A stretch of DNA of 64,000 nt from positions 2,356,001 through 2,420,000 of the forward strand of contig JAWWNJ010000003.1 of NCBI GenBank assembly GCA_037176885.1. Reading direction: 5' to 3'. The stretch comes from Favolaschia claudopus. Its lineage: Eukaryota > Basidiomycota > Agaricomycetes > Agaricales > Mycenaceae. Under the pieces are notes generated by a model. That model saw nothing but the letters and a program-made list of their open reading frames with translations. It was not told where the DNA came from and searched no databases. Made by a program: the position numbers and the translations under genes. Of this stretch, positions 10,996-21,737 are shown piece after piece (position 1 is the first letter of the stretch; each line of letters starts with the position of its first letter).

Positions 10996-13053
10996 TCAAG
11001 CGTCGAGATGAAGACGGAAGACACAGTACAACAAGGTCGGGACTTGACATTTTGGGCAGGTTGGGGCCTTCAGCAGATGATTGCTAATGCAACTGTGGGA
11101 CAACATTGTCAGTGCAGGCACAAAAGCAAAGGTGCCCTCAGGGTTCAACCCCAAGAAAGATTGAAATCAAGAGAACTCCGGGAAAATGAACGTACTGATT
11201 GCAGAAAATGTGGCCGCACATTGTCGCAGTTGGCTTGATGGGGCGACCCATGCAAACCATGCACCGTAAGGTGACCGGGGGCGAGACAATGCTCTCATCG
11301 ACGGATGAACCAGTCGAGGACACGACGACGCCGGTAATTCCTGAAATAAATAAAAATGGCGTCAATCAACCAAGCGCTGGGAAGTTGCTCACCGGACGCG
11401 TTGCTGCTGCGCTCCGAAAATCCTACGGTGGATCCAGAACGGGAAGATTTCGGAGACGCGGACGAGATTTTATTGGTGCTGTTAGAGTCACTGAAGACGC
11501 CGTTGTGCGTGGCGTTCCAAAGCGCGCTGTATTCCCAAATTAATCAACGCAAGTGGCGCTGCGAAACTCATGATACTTACGGCTTTGGAGAATCGGACAC
11601 CTTGTCTCCGGTCTCCGCGAACGGATTAAAACTCGTCTGCGGTGAATTGTATTATAACCAGGTCGTCGTCTGAAAGAAGGAAGAGTTGAACGAACCTGGG
11701 ATGAAGAGACCAGGTTCTGTTCCATAGCCTTCTCAAATAGACGGGAGCGCGGCGGCTACGACGAATGAGAAAATGTTGAGCAATGGTTTGCAAAGTATAG
11801 TATCAACTCGTACCTCGCTGCCGCGGTTGGCCGGCTTGGACAATTCATTGGTGGTGATCTTTATCGAACATTCAAACCAACGAACCCATGAGAAAGATCG
11901 ACACCCACCTTGGCGAGGGAGTCACCGTGTAGAAAGGCGGAGGAAGGTTGAACCGCACTTCCGTTGAACGTCGCAACGATCTCGTTCTTCAAACTTCGTT
12001 AGAGATGTGAATGGGAATAATAATGTTCAAAATACAATGCACCTTAGTAGAGTTCCATATGGCGTTCGTCTCTTTCCCCGGAGCAGGAAGTAATTTGAGA
12101 GGTGGACCTTCGATCGCGAGAGTTCCCTGCTGCTATTGTCAGATGTTGGTGAGGCGCAACAGGGTATGATCGCATACCTTATACGCCGGAACTTGAACAT
12201 AGCCCACAGGAGGCGGCGGAGTATGTGCCGCCAGAACGTGCTGTTTATGACGTTAAGACGAGTCGAAAATTAGATAGGACGCAACTCACCTCTTTAAGGG
12301 CGCGGTCGTCGAAGAACCCTAACTTACAGATAGGGCACTTGGGATGGACGGACGCAACGTCAAAGTGACTTTTGACTAACTCCTCGCTGGGAAATTGGCG
12401 GTCGCATAAATTGCAACGGCACTCGGGATGTGCTTCGGCATTGTGCTGTGGAAGGGAACACTGAGTGACAAAGAAAGAGAAGGAGGGTAGCACCGGTACT
12501 CACCGCATTCAACGCAACATCATCTTTGAAGCCGATGGTACAAGTCAAGCAGGTGGGATGGCTTGTCGATGTTAGGTAGTGCTGCTGGAGCTCGTCAACA
12601 TAAATTGGGTTGTTGCACGAACAGTCCTCTATGGGGTGAGCGGCCTTCAAGTGCTATGGTTCTTGTAGGTATCGGCGAAGCGCGAAAGGGGAAGAAGACT
12701 TGCCTCCGCATTTGCAGCGGCGTCGAAGAAACCTTTACCGCAGCGTGAGCACTTTGGATGTATGGTCGCCGCCTTCCCGCGGTAGTGGTCCTCGAGAGAC
12801 GCCTGGGTCAAGAAGTTTTGCTTGCATTTCCTACAAGCAAACTCTGGGTGGTCGGACGCGGTGTGCTGGGACAAGATTGTCAATGAAGTGGGGAGGATCG
12901 ATAAGAAAGACAGACCGCCTCGAGCTCCTCTTGGGAGTTACAATACTTGCCGCATTGCGTACAGCAAGGGTGACCCGGCGACTGGCGATGCTGAATTAGC
13001 GCGGCACGAGAAATAAACTCGCGGTGCGGGCATTGGCGGCACTTGAAAGCCAT
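10996..13053 (-). CDS. C2H2 zinc-finger and RING-finger protein
   Basis: Exons in order on the minus strand: 13053-12916, 12865-12704, 12653-12504, 12445-12290, 12240-12178, 12129-12043 and probably 11986-11909, then less certain exons to the stop at 10996. The first four exons each carry Cys-His finger units (for example CRQCPHREF...HRQSPGH, CRKCKQNF...H and CNLCDRQF...H...CPICKLGFF), each ending at a similar boundary before a His. The C-terminus holds a C3HC4 RING: CMVCMGRP...MCGHIFCNQCISNHLL...CPKC. This suggests an E3 ubiquitin ligase that contacts nucleic acid or protein through the fingers. The exon 2 donor is GC (intron begins at 12703). Splicing between about 11900 and 11360 is uncertain. 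Confidence 0.75.
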
Positions 13054-14454
13054 AACAGACGGGGTCAGGGTCGAAGAAAATTCTCCAAAAGTGTCGCACT
13101 TATACTTCGACCCTGGGAGCCACCGGCGGAAAAGACATATAGAGATGTCGGGAGCCAGGGGAGATCGCAAAGACAGATCTCGAGTGTTTGTGACACAAAA
13201 GATCTTGCCTCGAGGCAGGCTCCCATGTGATGCGAGGATTAGACCGTAAAATATGAAGGTTTAAGTGGACCTGGAGATCGCGGCTCCGGAGATTGAATGA
13301 CGGCCTCTACTCTTACGCTCTCGCCGTCCCAACATTTCACAGTCCGTTTGCTCGACGACAGAATACACTTGAAGAAATATTGCGGCTTACCTGATTCCGC
13401 GGAATCAATTTTTACGGCGACAATGCAAGTCCTTATGGGAGTAGGGATATGAAGCTGCCTTGTCGTTAGTCTTCCGAATCTGACATAAAACATTACATCG
13501 GGGTGTTCGCGAAATCTGCTGAGAATGAGTTGACCTCAGCCAATAGAGAATTGGTTAAGAGAAGCTAGCCAATCGCGTCTTGTGAGATTGTGGGCTCACA
13601 TGTATCGTCTAGCGCGAATCGAGGAGTGAAACTGGCGGAGTTAGAGCCGCTGAAGACGATTAGAAACCAGAAGAAGTTCTCCAAAAAAAATTGGAATCAA
13701 TTTGCGCAGCCGAGAGAAGAGAACACTGCAATAAAGGCCGCGTTGGAGCACAGCTAGGGCCGCACCCTTGCCGAATCCCTTGCTGGAGATAAATGACGAT
13801 CCCACTGTCAAAATTAAGGTTGTGTTGAAGCGCCAGGCCGGACTTGCTTGAAAGTCTTGAGCCATCCCCAAGCCAGGAGATGACAGCCTCTTGAGCATTA
13901 GAGTAGAGACGCCAGTTCTCAGCGTGGCCGACAATAAACCATGTCGGTGTTGCCTCAAACTTACCGCGTACATATGTGGTCAAAAGCAAGCTTCGAATTC
14001 AACCAAGCACCATCATGCCGTACTGATGCCATCACACCCGAATCGGACACAACCTTGCCCAAACTGTGAGCAAGGTTTTCTGGCTGGACTTTCTTCCGCC
14101 ATCGATTTCGGCGACTCCTTGACAACGGAGCTACTGCGGGAAATTTAGCCGCCGCTTTCCAGAAATCCATCGGCGTCAACCACTTTTCGTTCAATTTCCG
14201 GATTCCCAGATAGAGAAATCACCGCTAATCTTCTAAAAAGTCGGAGGGGTTCTCTTCATTTACTATGCGTCGGTTGGTGAGTAGTTATCGGAAGAACGGC
14301 CACAAGGACGGACTCGCAAAGACCGAGTTGTGTCCTTGGTTGGACTTTCCTTTTGTGGAAGTCCCCCGTTCCTCCGTGACATGCCGCCACCCGCGATGAT
14401 GTCACGCATTCAGCATTCTGGCTGCTTTTCTTCTGCCGAGTCCCTCACGGTCAA
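13054..14454. other. Intergenic, 1.4 kb
   Basis: A minus-strand open frame (13989-13660) contains plausible protein-like sequence (WFIVGHAENWRLYS), but I could not join it to convincing flanking exons. Another overlaps it at 14194-13961. These could be exons of a small unknown gene or chance. The stretch also contains the promoters of the zinc-finger and DUF4336-like genes. Confidence 0.3.
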
Positions 14455-15735
14455 ATGGCGGACAAATTCACTGTAATTCGCGAGGTGCGCGTCTCAACTC
14501 ATCGTCGTACACGGCGAGATCCAAGCGAGACCCTCCACAGGTCGCGGCCGATGTCTGGACCTTTTCCCGGTTAGCAAACAACAATTTCCCAAAAGAAAGT
14601 CTCCCTGACTGTCTCGCTAAACCTCGTTTACTCAGCCCCTTCTCCCGTTTCGGGATCTTTCCGGTTGGAGGAAGGTCTGTTGCAATCAAAATGAGAAACG
14701 GCGGCGGGGTATGGGTGTTAGCTTCCACGGCGTTGAATCCCGAGACGAAGGCTAAACTCGACGAGCTCGGTCCCGTGCAGTGCGTCTTGGCTACTACTGC
14801 TTTCTCTACTGCGACAGGCAAGCTGAATGCCCTTGTTGAAAGGTATATTATCAGCCCTGACGCCGTTCACCACTTGTTCCTCAGTGAGTGGTGGTTCAAC
14901 ATGTAACCCTAGTCAAGAGTCAACTCACGACCTTGAATTGCGCTCAGAGGAATTCAAGACTGCCTATCCCTCCGCCAAATTGATTGCGCCCGAAGCCGCT
15001 ATTGCGCGAGCAGACAAGACTCTTGTATTCGACGGCGTTTGGGGTCGGGATTCGCCAGATACGAAATACGGGTTCGAGCAAGACGTAAGCGATTCTCGCT
15101 CCTCAGTTCAACAAGCCAGTAATTTTCCTACTTCGCCCTGGTAGATTCGAGCATGGTCTGTATTGTCGCTCTGGAACACCCTCATTAATTGACCTCGAAC
15201 ATTCAACCGACAGCTATTTCTCTGGGTTCCGGAACAAGGACGTAGCTTTCTTCCACTCAGCTTCCAAAACAATGGTCTCTTTGCTTGGACGGCTTTGATA
15301 CGTCTTCATACGCTGACGAAGTAATTATTCAGATTGAGGCGGACCTATTGTTCAATCTCCCCTGCACCGAACAGGTTTGTATTCTCGATGACAACCCCAC
15401 CAAACTCCGAGCAGTATTGAATCCACTCCGTTCCAGTATTCCAAGACTAAATCCTCGGGCTCTGTCCCCTTTCTCGGCGGGTTTGGACCAACCTCATGGA
15501 TGCACCAGAAATTCGCCGCAGCAATGGGTGAGGATAAGGCGTAAGTTGTAATTTTCTGACCTTCGTGCAGCTGGATTATTGAGCTCTCGCTTTTCGCAGC
15601 GCGATGAAGCGCGACGTGAAGACCGTTTCATCTTGGGACTTTGACAGAATCATTCCATGCCATGGTGACGTTATCGAGACTGGCGGAAAGCAGGCATGGC
15701 TCGACGCGTATAAGGTTTACTTGGATCCTGCATGA
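14455..15735 (+). CDS. DUF4336 (metallo-hydrolase-like) family protein
   Basis: The ATG at 14455 opens a short exon (MADKFTVIRE to 14484). Further exons encode VAADVWTFSR, then PFSRFGIFPVGGRS...GVWVLAST...LDELGPVQ, YIISPDAVHHLFL, EFKTAYPSAKLIAPEA, a segment with GFRNKDVAFFHSASKT, EADLLFNLP, KSSGSVPFLGGFGPTSWMH and the C-terminal DFDRIIPCHGDVIETGG. The order and motifs fit the DUF4336 family, which resembles metallo-beta-lactamase folds: DAVHH and PCHGD are likely metal-ligand regions. The substrate is unknown. About nine small exons are needed. Internal boundaries between 15090 and 15400 are less certain, but the terminal exons are clear. It is transcribed in the same direction as SHMT downstream. 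Confidence 0.75.
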
Positions 15736-16149
15736 GGCCAAACCTCGTTTGTTACGCTGTTTCTGTGCCTCGTCGAGATATTTTCTATGGACATCAATTC
15801 TGTATTTCCCCCATATCGTCCCCCTCAATAAATTTCAACAGTCAACTGTGTTCAACTCTCATTTCGTACTCAACATCAACTTGAACCCACTGAAAGTCCG
15901 TTTGTTCCGAGTTGTCCGCTTTAATAAAACATCTACTCAATGAATAACAAAGGCATGAAGCTTTTGGACTCGTTAAGCTAATTTCGAGAGTCACACCTAC
16001 TGCATACTGGAGCAGTACAGACTGAACTTGTGGCGGTTGAACTTGGAGTTCCGTTCCGAAAAGCCGAAGTCCGAAATCGGACTAGGAAGTGGATGCCGGC
16101 ACTATGCCGTTTCGAGTATTTACAGCGTTTCAAGATTTTTTATCAGGGG
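15736..16149. other. Intergenic, 0.4 kb
   Basis: The stretch holds the 3' region of the DUF4336-like gene and the SHMT promoter. An open frame runs upstream of the SHMT start in the same frame (from 16030), but the ATG at 16150 best begins a targeting sequence. Nothing else is seen. Confidence 0.4.
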
Positions 16150-18033
16150 ATGCTTCGTGCTCTGACTCGTACTCGTCTGTTGCCTCGTCCTTCTTCTTAC
16201 TCTCCTCGTCCATTCCCTCTCCTCTCCTCGTCTCTCCGTCTGAGAACCATGGCTACCGCAAACACCCCCGATTTCGTTTGTGGTTCCTCCCCTGTCTCCT
16301 CGTTTTTTTCTCACTTTTTTCGCCATCTTCTCCGTCGTTTTCTACGTTCAGAACAAGCCACTCTACACCCCGCTGGCGGAGCTTGACCCCGAGGTCAAGA
16401 ACATCATCGACAAGGAGACATGGAGGCAGTTCACCGGTCTCGAGCTCATCGCATCGGAGGTTCGTCGCTCTCGTGCTCATCGTCTATGTTTTCCTGAAGC
16501 CATCGCTAGAATCTGACGAGTTTGGCGGCGATGGAGGCCAATGGCTCCATCTTGACCAACAAGTACTCAGAGGGTCTTCCCAACGCTCGTTACTATGGGG
16601 GGAACGAGTACATCGATGAGCTCGAGATTCTGTGCCGCAAACGTGCTCTGGAGGCTTTCAACCTGGACCCCGCAAAGTGGGGTGTCAATGTCCAGCCGTA
16701 CTCTGGCAGCGTGAGCCCCTTCTATGTCTCCAAGTGACCTTCATCTAACAATCTTCTGTTCTGTTCAGACGGCCAAGTAAGTTTCCGACATTTCTTCGTA
16801 CCATCGGCCAACTCACGAGTCTCTAGCTTCGCCGCCCTGACTGCTCTGATTCAACCTCAGGACCGTCTCATGGGTCTTGGTCTCCCCGATGGCGGCCATC
16901 TGACCCATGGATACTATGTTCGTTCTGCCTGTACTTCCAACTCCGCCGCCCTTCTGACCCAATAACCTGGCTTAGACCGCGAAAAAGAAGATGACGGCAT
17001 CATCCATCTATTTCCAGTCCTTCCCCTATGCGCTCAACCCGGGGACTGACTTGATCGACTACCCAGGACTGGCCGCCCAAGCTAAAATCTTCAAACCAAA
17101 ACTCATCATCTGCGGTGCTTCGGCATACCCTCGCGACTGGGACTATGCTACATTGAAGAAGACGGCTGAAAAAGAGGGTGCATGGCTCATGGCCGACATC
17201 GCTCACACGAGTGGTCTCGTCGCTGCGCAGACTCTCAATAATCCCTTCGAATATTGCGACGTTGTTACCACCACCACCCACAAGACCCTCCGTGGCCCTC
17301 GTGCTGGTCTCATCTTCTTCCGCAAAGATATCAAGGATGCCGATCTCGAGAAGCGCGTCAACGACGCGGTGTTCCCCGCCTGCCAGGGTGGCCCCCACAA
17401 CAACACCATCGCTGCCGTCGCCACTGCCCTGCTGCAGGCCGCGCAGCCGTCGTTCCGCGACTATGCCAAGCAGGTCATTGCTAACGCTCGCGCTCTTGCT
17501 GACACTCTCGTCGGACACGGCTATAAGCTCCAGACCAACGGCACCGACAACCACCTTGTCCTCTGGGACCTCCGGCCCATTGGTCTCACTGGCAGCAAGG
17601 TCGAGAAGGTCTGCGACCTCATGGGGATTACCATTAACAGTAAGTTTCCGCCGCGTCGCCTAATTATATCCTCTCAACTCTCCCATTCCCTTTTTTAGAG
17701 AACGCCGTCTCGGGCGACGCTTCCGCGCAGGTCCCCGGCGGTATCCGTCTCGGAACCTCCGCTCTCACCTCGCGCAACATGCTTGAGTCAGACGTCAAAG
17801 TTGTCGGCGACTTCCTGCACCGTGCCGTCCAGCTTGCGTTGCTGCTGCAGAAGGAGGCGGGTAGCAAGATGTTGAAGGACTTTGTGCGCGTCGCCACTGT
17901 GCAGGAGGACGGGAAGCAGGGTTTCGCCAAGGTCCGTGAGCTGCGCGACGAGGTGAGCGCGTTTGCCATGAAGTGGCCGTTGCCCGGGGTGGATGTTTCC
18001 ACGCTCTCGAAGCCTCAGGGCATCGATGATTGA
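16150..18033 (+). CDS. SHMT: Serine hydroxymethyltransferase, with alternative mitochondrial start
   Basis: Exons: 16150-16275, 16352-16459, 16510-16710, 16769-16776, 16827-16917, 16976-17639, 17699-18033. From the ATG at 16249 the product is 477 aa, the usual cytosolic length; from the in-frame ATG at 16150 it is 510 aa. The extra 33 residues are rich in Arg, Ser and Leu and lack acidic residues, as in a mitochondrial presequence. Family motifs: [26 protein letters not shown], the PLP-lysine loop [12 protein letters not shown], and CQGGPHNN. The PLP enzyme interconverts serine and glycine and feeds one-carbon units to tetrahydrofolate. Exon 4 is only 8 nt (codons for T-A-N), confirmed by phase and by the conserved NFAALTALI sequence that follows. 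Confidence 0.95.
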
Positions 18034-18986
18034 GCGGATGTAGGGTTGAGCATGACGGTTGAGCGCTTGAGCGAGGAAGGTTGTGATTGGGACGATTCGG
18101 AAAAGAAGATTCAACATTCATCGGTCATTGGGTTGGTTAGTTTATAACGGACATTCAACATAGTCCGGACCGTATGTATTATATAGCATCGTTAGTCGCA
18201 CGTACCGCAATGGATGCATGGAACAACGACGAAAGGGCATGGATTAGTCAGCCGGCGACCTTATTCAAAACGATGTCAGACCACGTCTCGCACAACACAA
18301 AGCCTGAAAAAAAAAGTCCACATCTATTCAGCGCACATACTTTCCGTCACTCTGCGTGCTGCTAAATTGGATAAGGCAGAACTTGCAGGCAGGCCACTCA
18401 TTAGTAGCCAGCCGCCCAGCGCTTCTTCCCGTTCAAACCAATCTCCTGAAACCAATCTCATGAGTCATGAAGTGACTACATCGAACGAGGTTCCTTTGCA
18501 ACCGTTTGCTTTGACTCTGGGCAACGCAAAGCCTTTGCCGGAAACCGCGTCATGTAATACCCTGCGCCGGCCCTGCCTACTATTACACGTCCAAGTTGAG
18601 AACCTACTCAAGGCGATCCGAGTTGGAGGAGACGCTTGGCTCTCCTCCCTTGGCCATGCTGGGTTTGTTCGATGTGGCGATTCAAGGTAATCTAGACGTT
18701 TAAGGTTTGCTCTTGACAGTTGTGCCAGTTGCGTGGACAGTTCGGTACCGACCTAAAAGCTGGCTTCTCCCTCGAAGTGCACTTCGTCTTTTCTGAAATC
18801 TGCGTCACCAATGGCGTACTCCCGTCCCAGCATTTCATGACTTGGTCTAATTACGTGCCGGAAATAGCTGGTCGTCGACTGCCTCTTATACCTTTCGCCA
18901 CAGTGCAGATTTCGTCCTCTTCGTTCAAACGCCGAGTCTTGTTTTGCACTTTCGTCACCCAGTCGTCCTTTTTGCATCCAATTCTC
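18034..18986. other. Intergenic, 0.95 kb, with start of right duplicated block
   Basis: Up to about 18677 there is no recognisable gene; a 158-codon frame at 18214-18690 lacks features. From 18678 to 18986 the DNA is homologous, inverted, to 4299-4603 and is the upstream region of gene B'. Confidence 0.5.
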
Positions 18987-20807
18987 ATGTCGTCTCAGAG
19001 TAACTACGCGCCTTTAGACATGGCCTCGGATGACGGAGTCAACCTATCGATGGCGCGAGCATTTGCGCATCTTACGGGCTCCGACTATGACTACGGCGAC
19101 GACCAAATTGACGATGACATGGCCGATGAGATTCGCTCTTCCATCTTAGAACAGGAAGAAGGCGCGCCGGAATTTCACCCCGGGTTTGACGAAGGCGACA
19201 AGTAAGTCTGTTTCATAGTTGTCATCCCAACGTCTTCTGGTGTCTAATGCCCGAGTGAAGTACCGAGACGCGAGCCCAGCGTTTATTGTACGCGGTCTAC
19301 AATCAAATTCGCGCGTACGATCCCACTACCCTCGAACAATTATCGTTCCCGGTGCCGAGGGACTCAGGTTCAGGTTACTTTGCGGTATATTGGCCGACGT
19401 TGGATCTCAGTCCGCAACCCGGTCTCTATAGTGAGTGCATATATCGAGCGCTGCCTATCTACTAAACCATAGACAAGTCAAGATGGTTTTGCTTGTCATC
19501 ATCATTGCTGACGCCCTCAAGAGGGGAACGTACCTCTACCTTCAGTGAGTGGAATACCGTGAACGGGTCCCTTCTCGATGTATCAACATTTCTTCAGGAG
19601 TATTGTGAACCAGTTTCCGAGGCTATGGGGACGCGGCTTTCGTGTCATCAACGCAACCCTAGAGTTGGTCCAAAGACTTCTCGGAGCATCCGATCCCTCC
19701 GAGCTCAACATAGTACGTCGTATTCTGTCGCCGCCGATTTATCTCTTGATGTTTGGGGCAGAAGAGCGAGGAGGGGGGTAGTTTGCTTGTGGGCGCGGGT
19801 GTCACCTTTAAACTGAAAGGAACGAATACCCTGGTCAAGAGTTCTGCTTCAGATGTAACACTGCTCCCAATGATATGGAAATTGGGTCACTGACGGACAA
19901 TATTATGCAGCCCATTGAGCTTCCCAACCCGAGTGAGGTCGTGTCCTTCAAGATAGCGCGTGATCTAGCCTGGATGCTTATTGTTGACAACCGGGTGCGT
20001 TGGGACTGACTTCTTTTGAAGAAACACCTGCCCGTATTCAGATTGTGAATCAGGATTGGGTTCGAGCCCTGGCGGACACTCGAGCAAGCGAGTTGCTGTT
20101 GCATTTCGATAAACCGGGACTCATCGTCGGGGCGAGTATCGATACTATTACTCAGCGCGTCTCGGAACTGATTCGTCCTTGGTCAATTGTAGACGAATGA
20201 TATGGTCGATCTCGCGACAACCCACTTTCTCGACGCTGTCCAGTGCTGGCAATATCCCCCTGATCAAGACCCTCTCACCATGTTCAGCCTGTGTAACGCA
20301 GACGCAGGAGGCATGCTTTGGATGGACCTGCTGCTTCGTGGACGGCCAAGCCGCGGACTAAACGGCGTCACTGTCCATCACCTTGGTTTGCTGCCTTCCC
20401 GCCTTCCCGAGTATGTGTGCTTCAGTATGTTCAGTAGCTCCGGAGCACCATTAACGCTGCTGCCCCTAGATTCTGCCTGCCGTACTCCAATCGCCTGGCT
20501 ATCACAGAAGTCAAGAAAGCCAAGGTGCGCATACTGGTGAACTGGCGCCTTCGCGGGTAACCATATTCAACTGTAGATGGCCAATCTGGCGAACCGTCTC
20601 GTTGAAGATGAGCCAACACCTGAGCAGGAAGCGCTGCGACAAGAAATTGTTGCTCTTCTTCGCCTGGGATACGGCATGCGTCTTGAGGCCGTAAATCATT
20701 TCGCCCGTCGTCATTATCCTGGGATCCATCCTCACATCGCCTTCTTTGTATGCATGGTACAGCAGTGGCACCGAAGACAGCTCGAGGGGGAGGGGCAGGC
20801 CGCGTAG
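18987..20807 (+). CDS. Unknown 10-exon protein B' (right copy)
   Basis: Exons 18987-19201, 19261-19430, 19478-19544, 19598-19712, 19762-19833, 19911-19994, 20042-20131, 20193-20410, 20470-20524, 20577-20807 sum to 1317 nt (438 aa). All junction phases match paralog B (4298-2487). Shared segments include SFPVPRDSGSGYFAVYWPTL, a hydrophobic stretch (MVLLVIIIADAL), FPRLWGRGFR, MVDLATTHFLDAVQ, VHHLGLLPSR and the C-terminal FFVCMVQQWH...GEGQAA. No known domain is recognised; a membrane or hydrophobic-core helix near residue 135 is possible. Intron 7 begins with GC (20132), where B has GT. It converges on the broken copy A'. Confidence 0.7.
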
Positions 20808-20962
20808 GGAACCGTTCAAAATATACTGCAAATTTTCTTGACAAACTTTCGATCATTCTCGCAAGTAGATATATCAGTTTACAATTGCAATTATATTCGC
20901 TACAAGAGTTAAAACGGTTTACGAATGCACTGGAGATTGTGAATGAGTTAAGGCATGCGCGG

Positions 20963-21458
20963 TCAATACTCGACCCATACCGATTTGGAAACAGGAAGCT
21001 GGACACGGGCGGAGCGCCGTGACCTTATGACGCAGCATCCAATTTTCCGGCGTCGTGCGGGACCGCACTTGCAGACTCTGGGACTCTGGAGGTGCGTGAG
21101 CAGCGGGAACTTCAGCAAGTTGAGAAATCGGAAAGTATGTACACCAATCCCAGCGTCTCGAACGCCCGCCGGCGAGCATTCATGTACTACGAAAAAAAAA
21201 TGCGCACAATAAACAGAGAGCGCGGGTGGGACGTAGCACACTGACCTCAACATAGGCTTCCTGAGCCAGTCTCACCAGATATTTTAGTCTGTCAGAGGGA
21301 TCCAGCGGGGGAAGAGCACGATCGGGTACGAATCCAGAGGCGGAAAGACGAATCGTCTCTCGAGGTAGCTGAGCAGCCGGGGTGGTTCCAAAACCACGGG
21401 TGTGGAGTACATGACCTGCCTGTGAGGGGTCTGCAGATGTATGGAGGGCCATTGCCAT
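20963..21458 (-). pseudogene. Truncated, frameshifted copy A' of unknown gene A
   Basis: It is homologous, inverted, to 1842-2302. Homology begins only near 21430, so the first 85 residues of A are missing. The copied intron is present (21245-21187, GT-AG). In the second exon four extra bases around 21140 shift the frame and lead to an early stop near 21110. The ancestral ending (VWVEY) is still readable in another frame at 20963. The upstream ATG at 21458 could still start a short product. Confidence 0.65.
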
Positions 21459-21737
21459 TTACGAAGACCTACCAAGTAAGAAAATCATCGACGTAGATTC
21501 TGGGCAGGAGCCTGCAAGGGAGCGAAATCAAGGTGAGGCCGCAACAGTATGAAGTGATTTTTTTTTGCATTCTAGATGAGAATTTGTGGTATGTATCCGA
21601 GTTACGCAGTGGTATATATGCAACGTGAAGCAAATGGACTGAAACAGGCCAGCCGTGAACGAAGGGTAAGATGAACAGTACGCATGAGCAAAGCCCTAAA
21701 ACACCCAACGGAAAGAAGCGACGTGTCCGCGTCTCCT

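Noticed and set aside
17000..17554. 184-codon minus-strand open frame inside SHMT
   Set aside because: It is a shadow of the strongly conserved SHMT exon 6.
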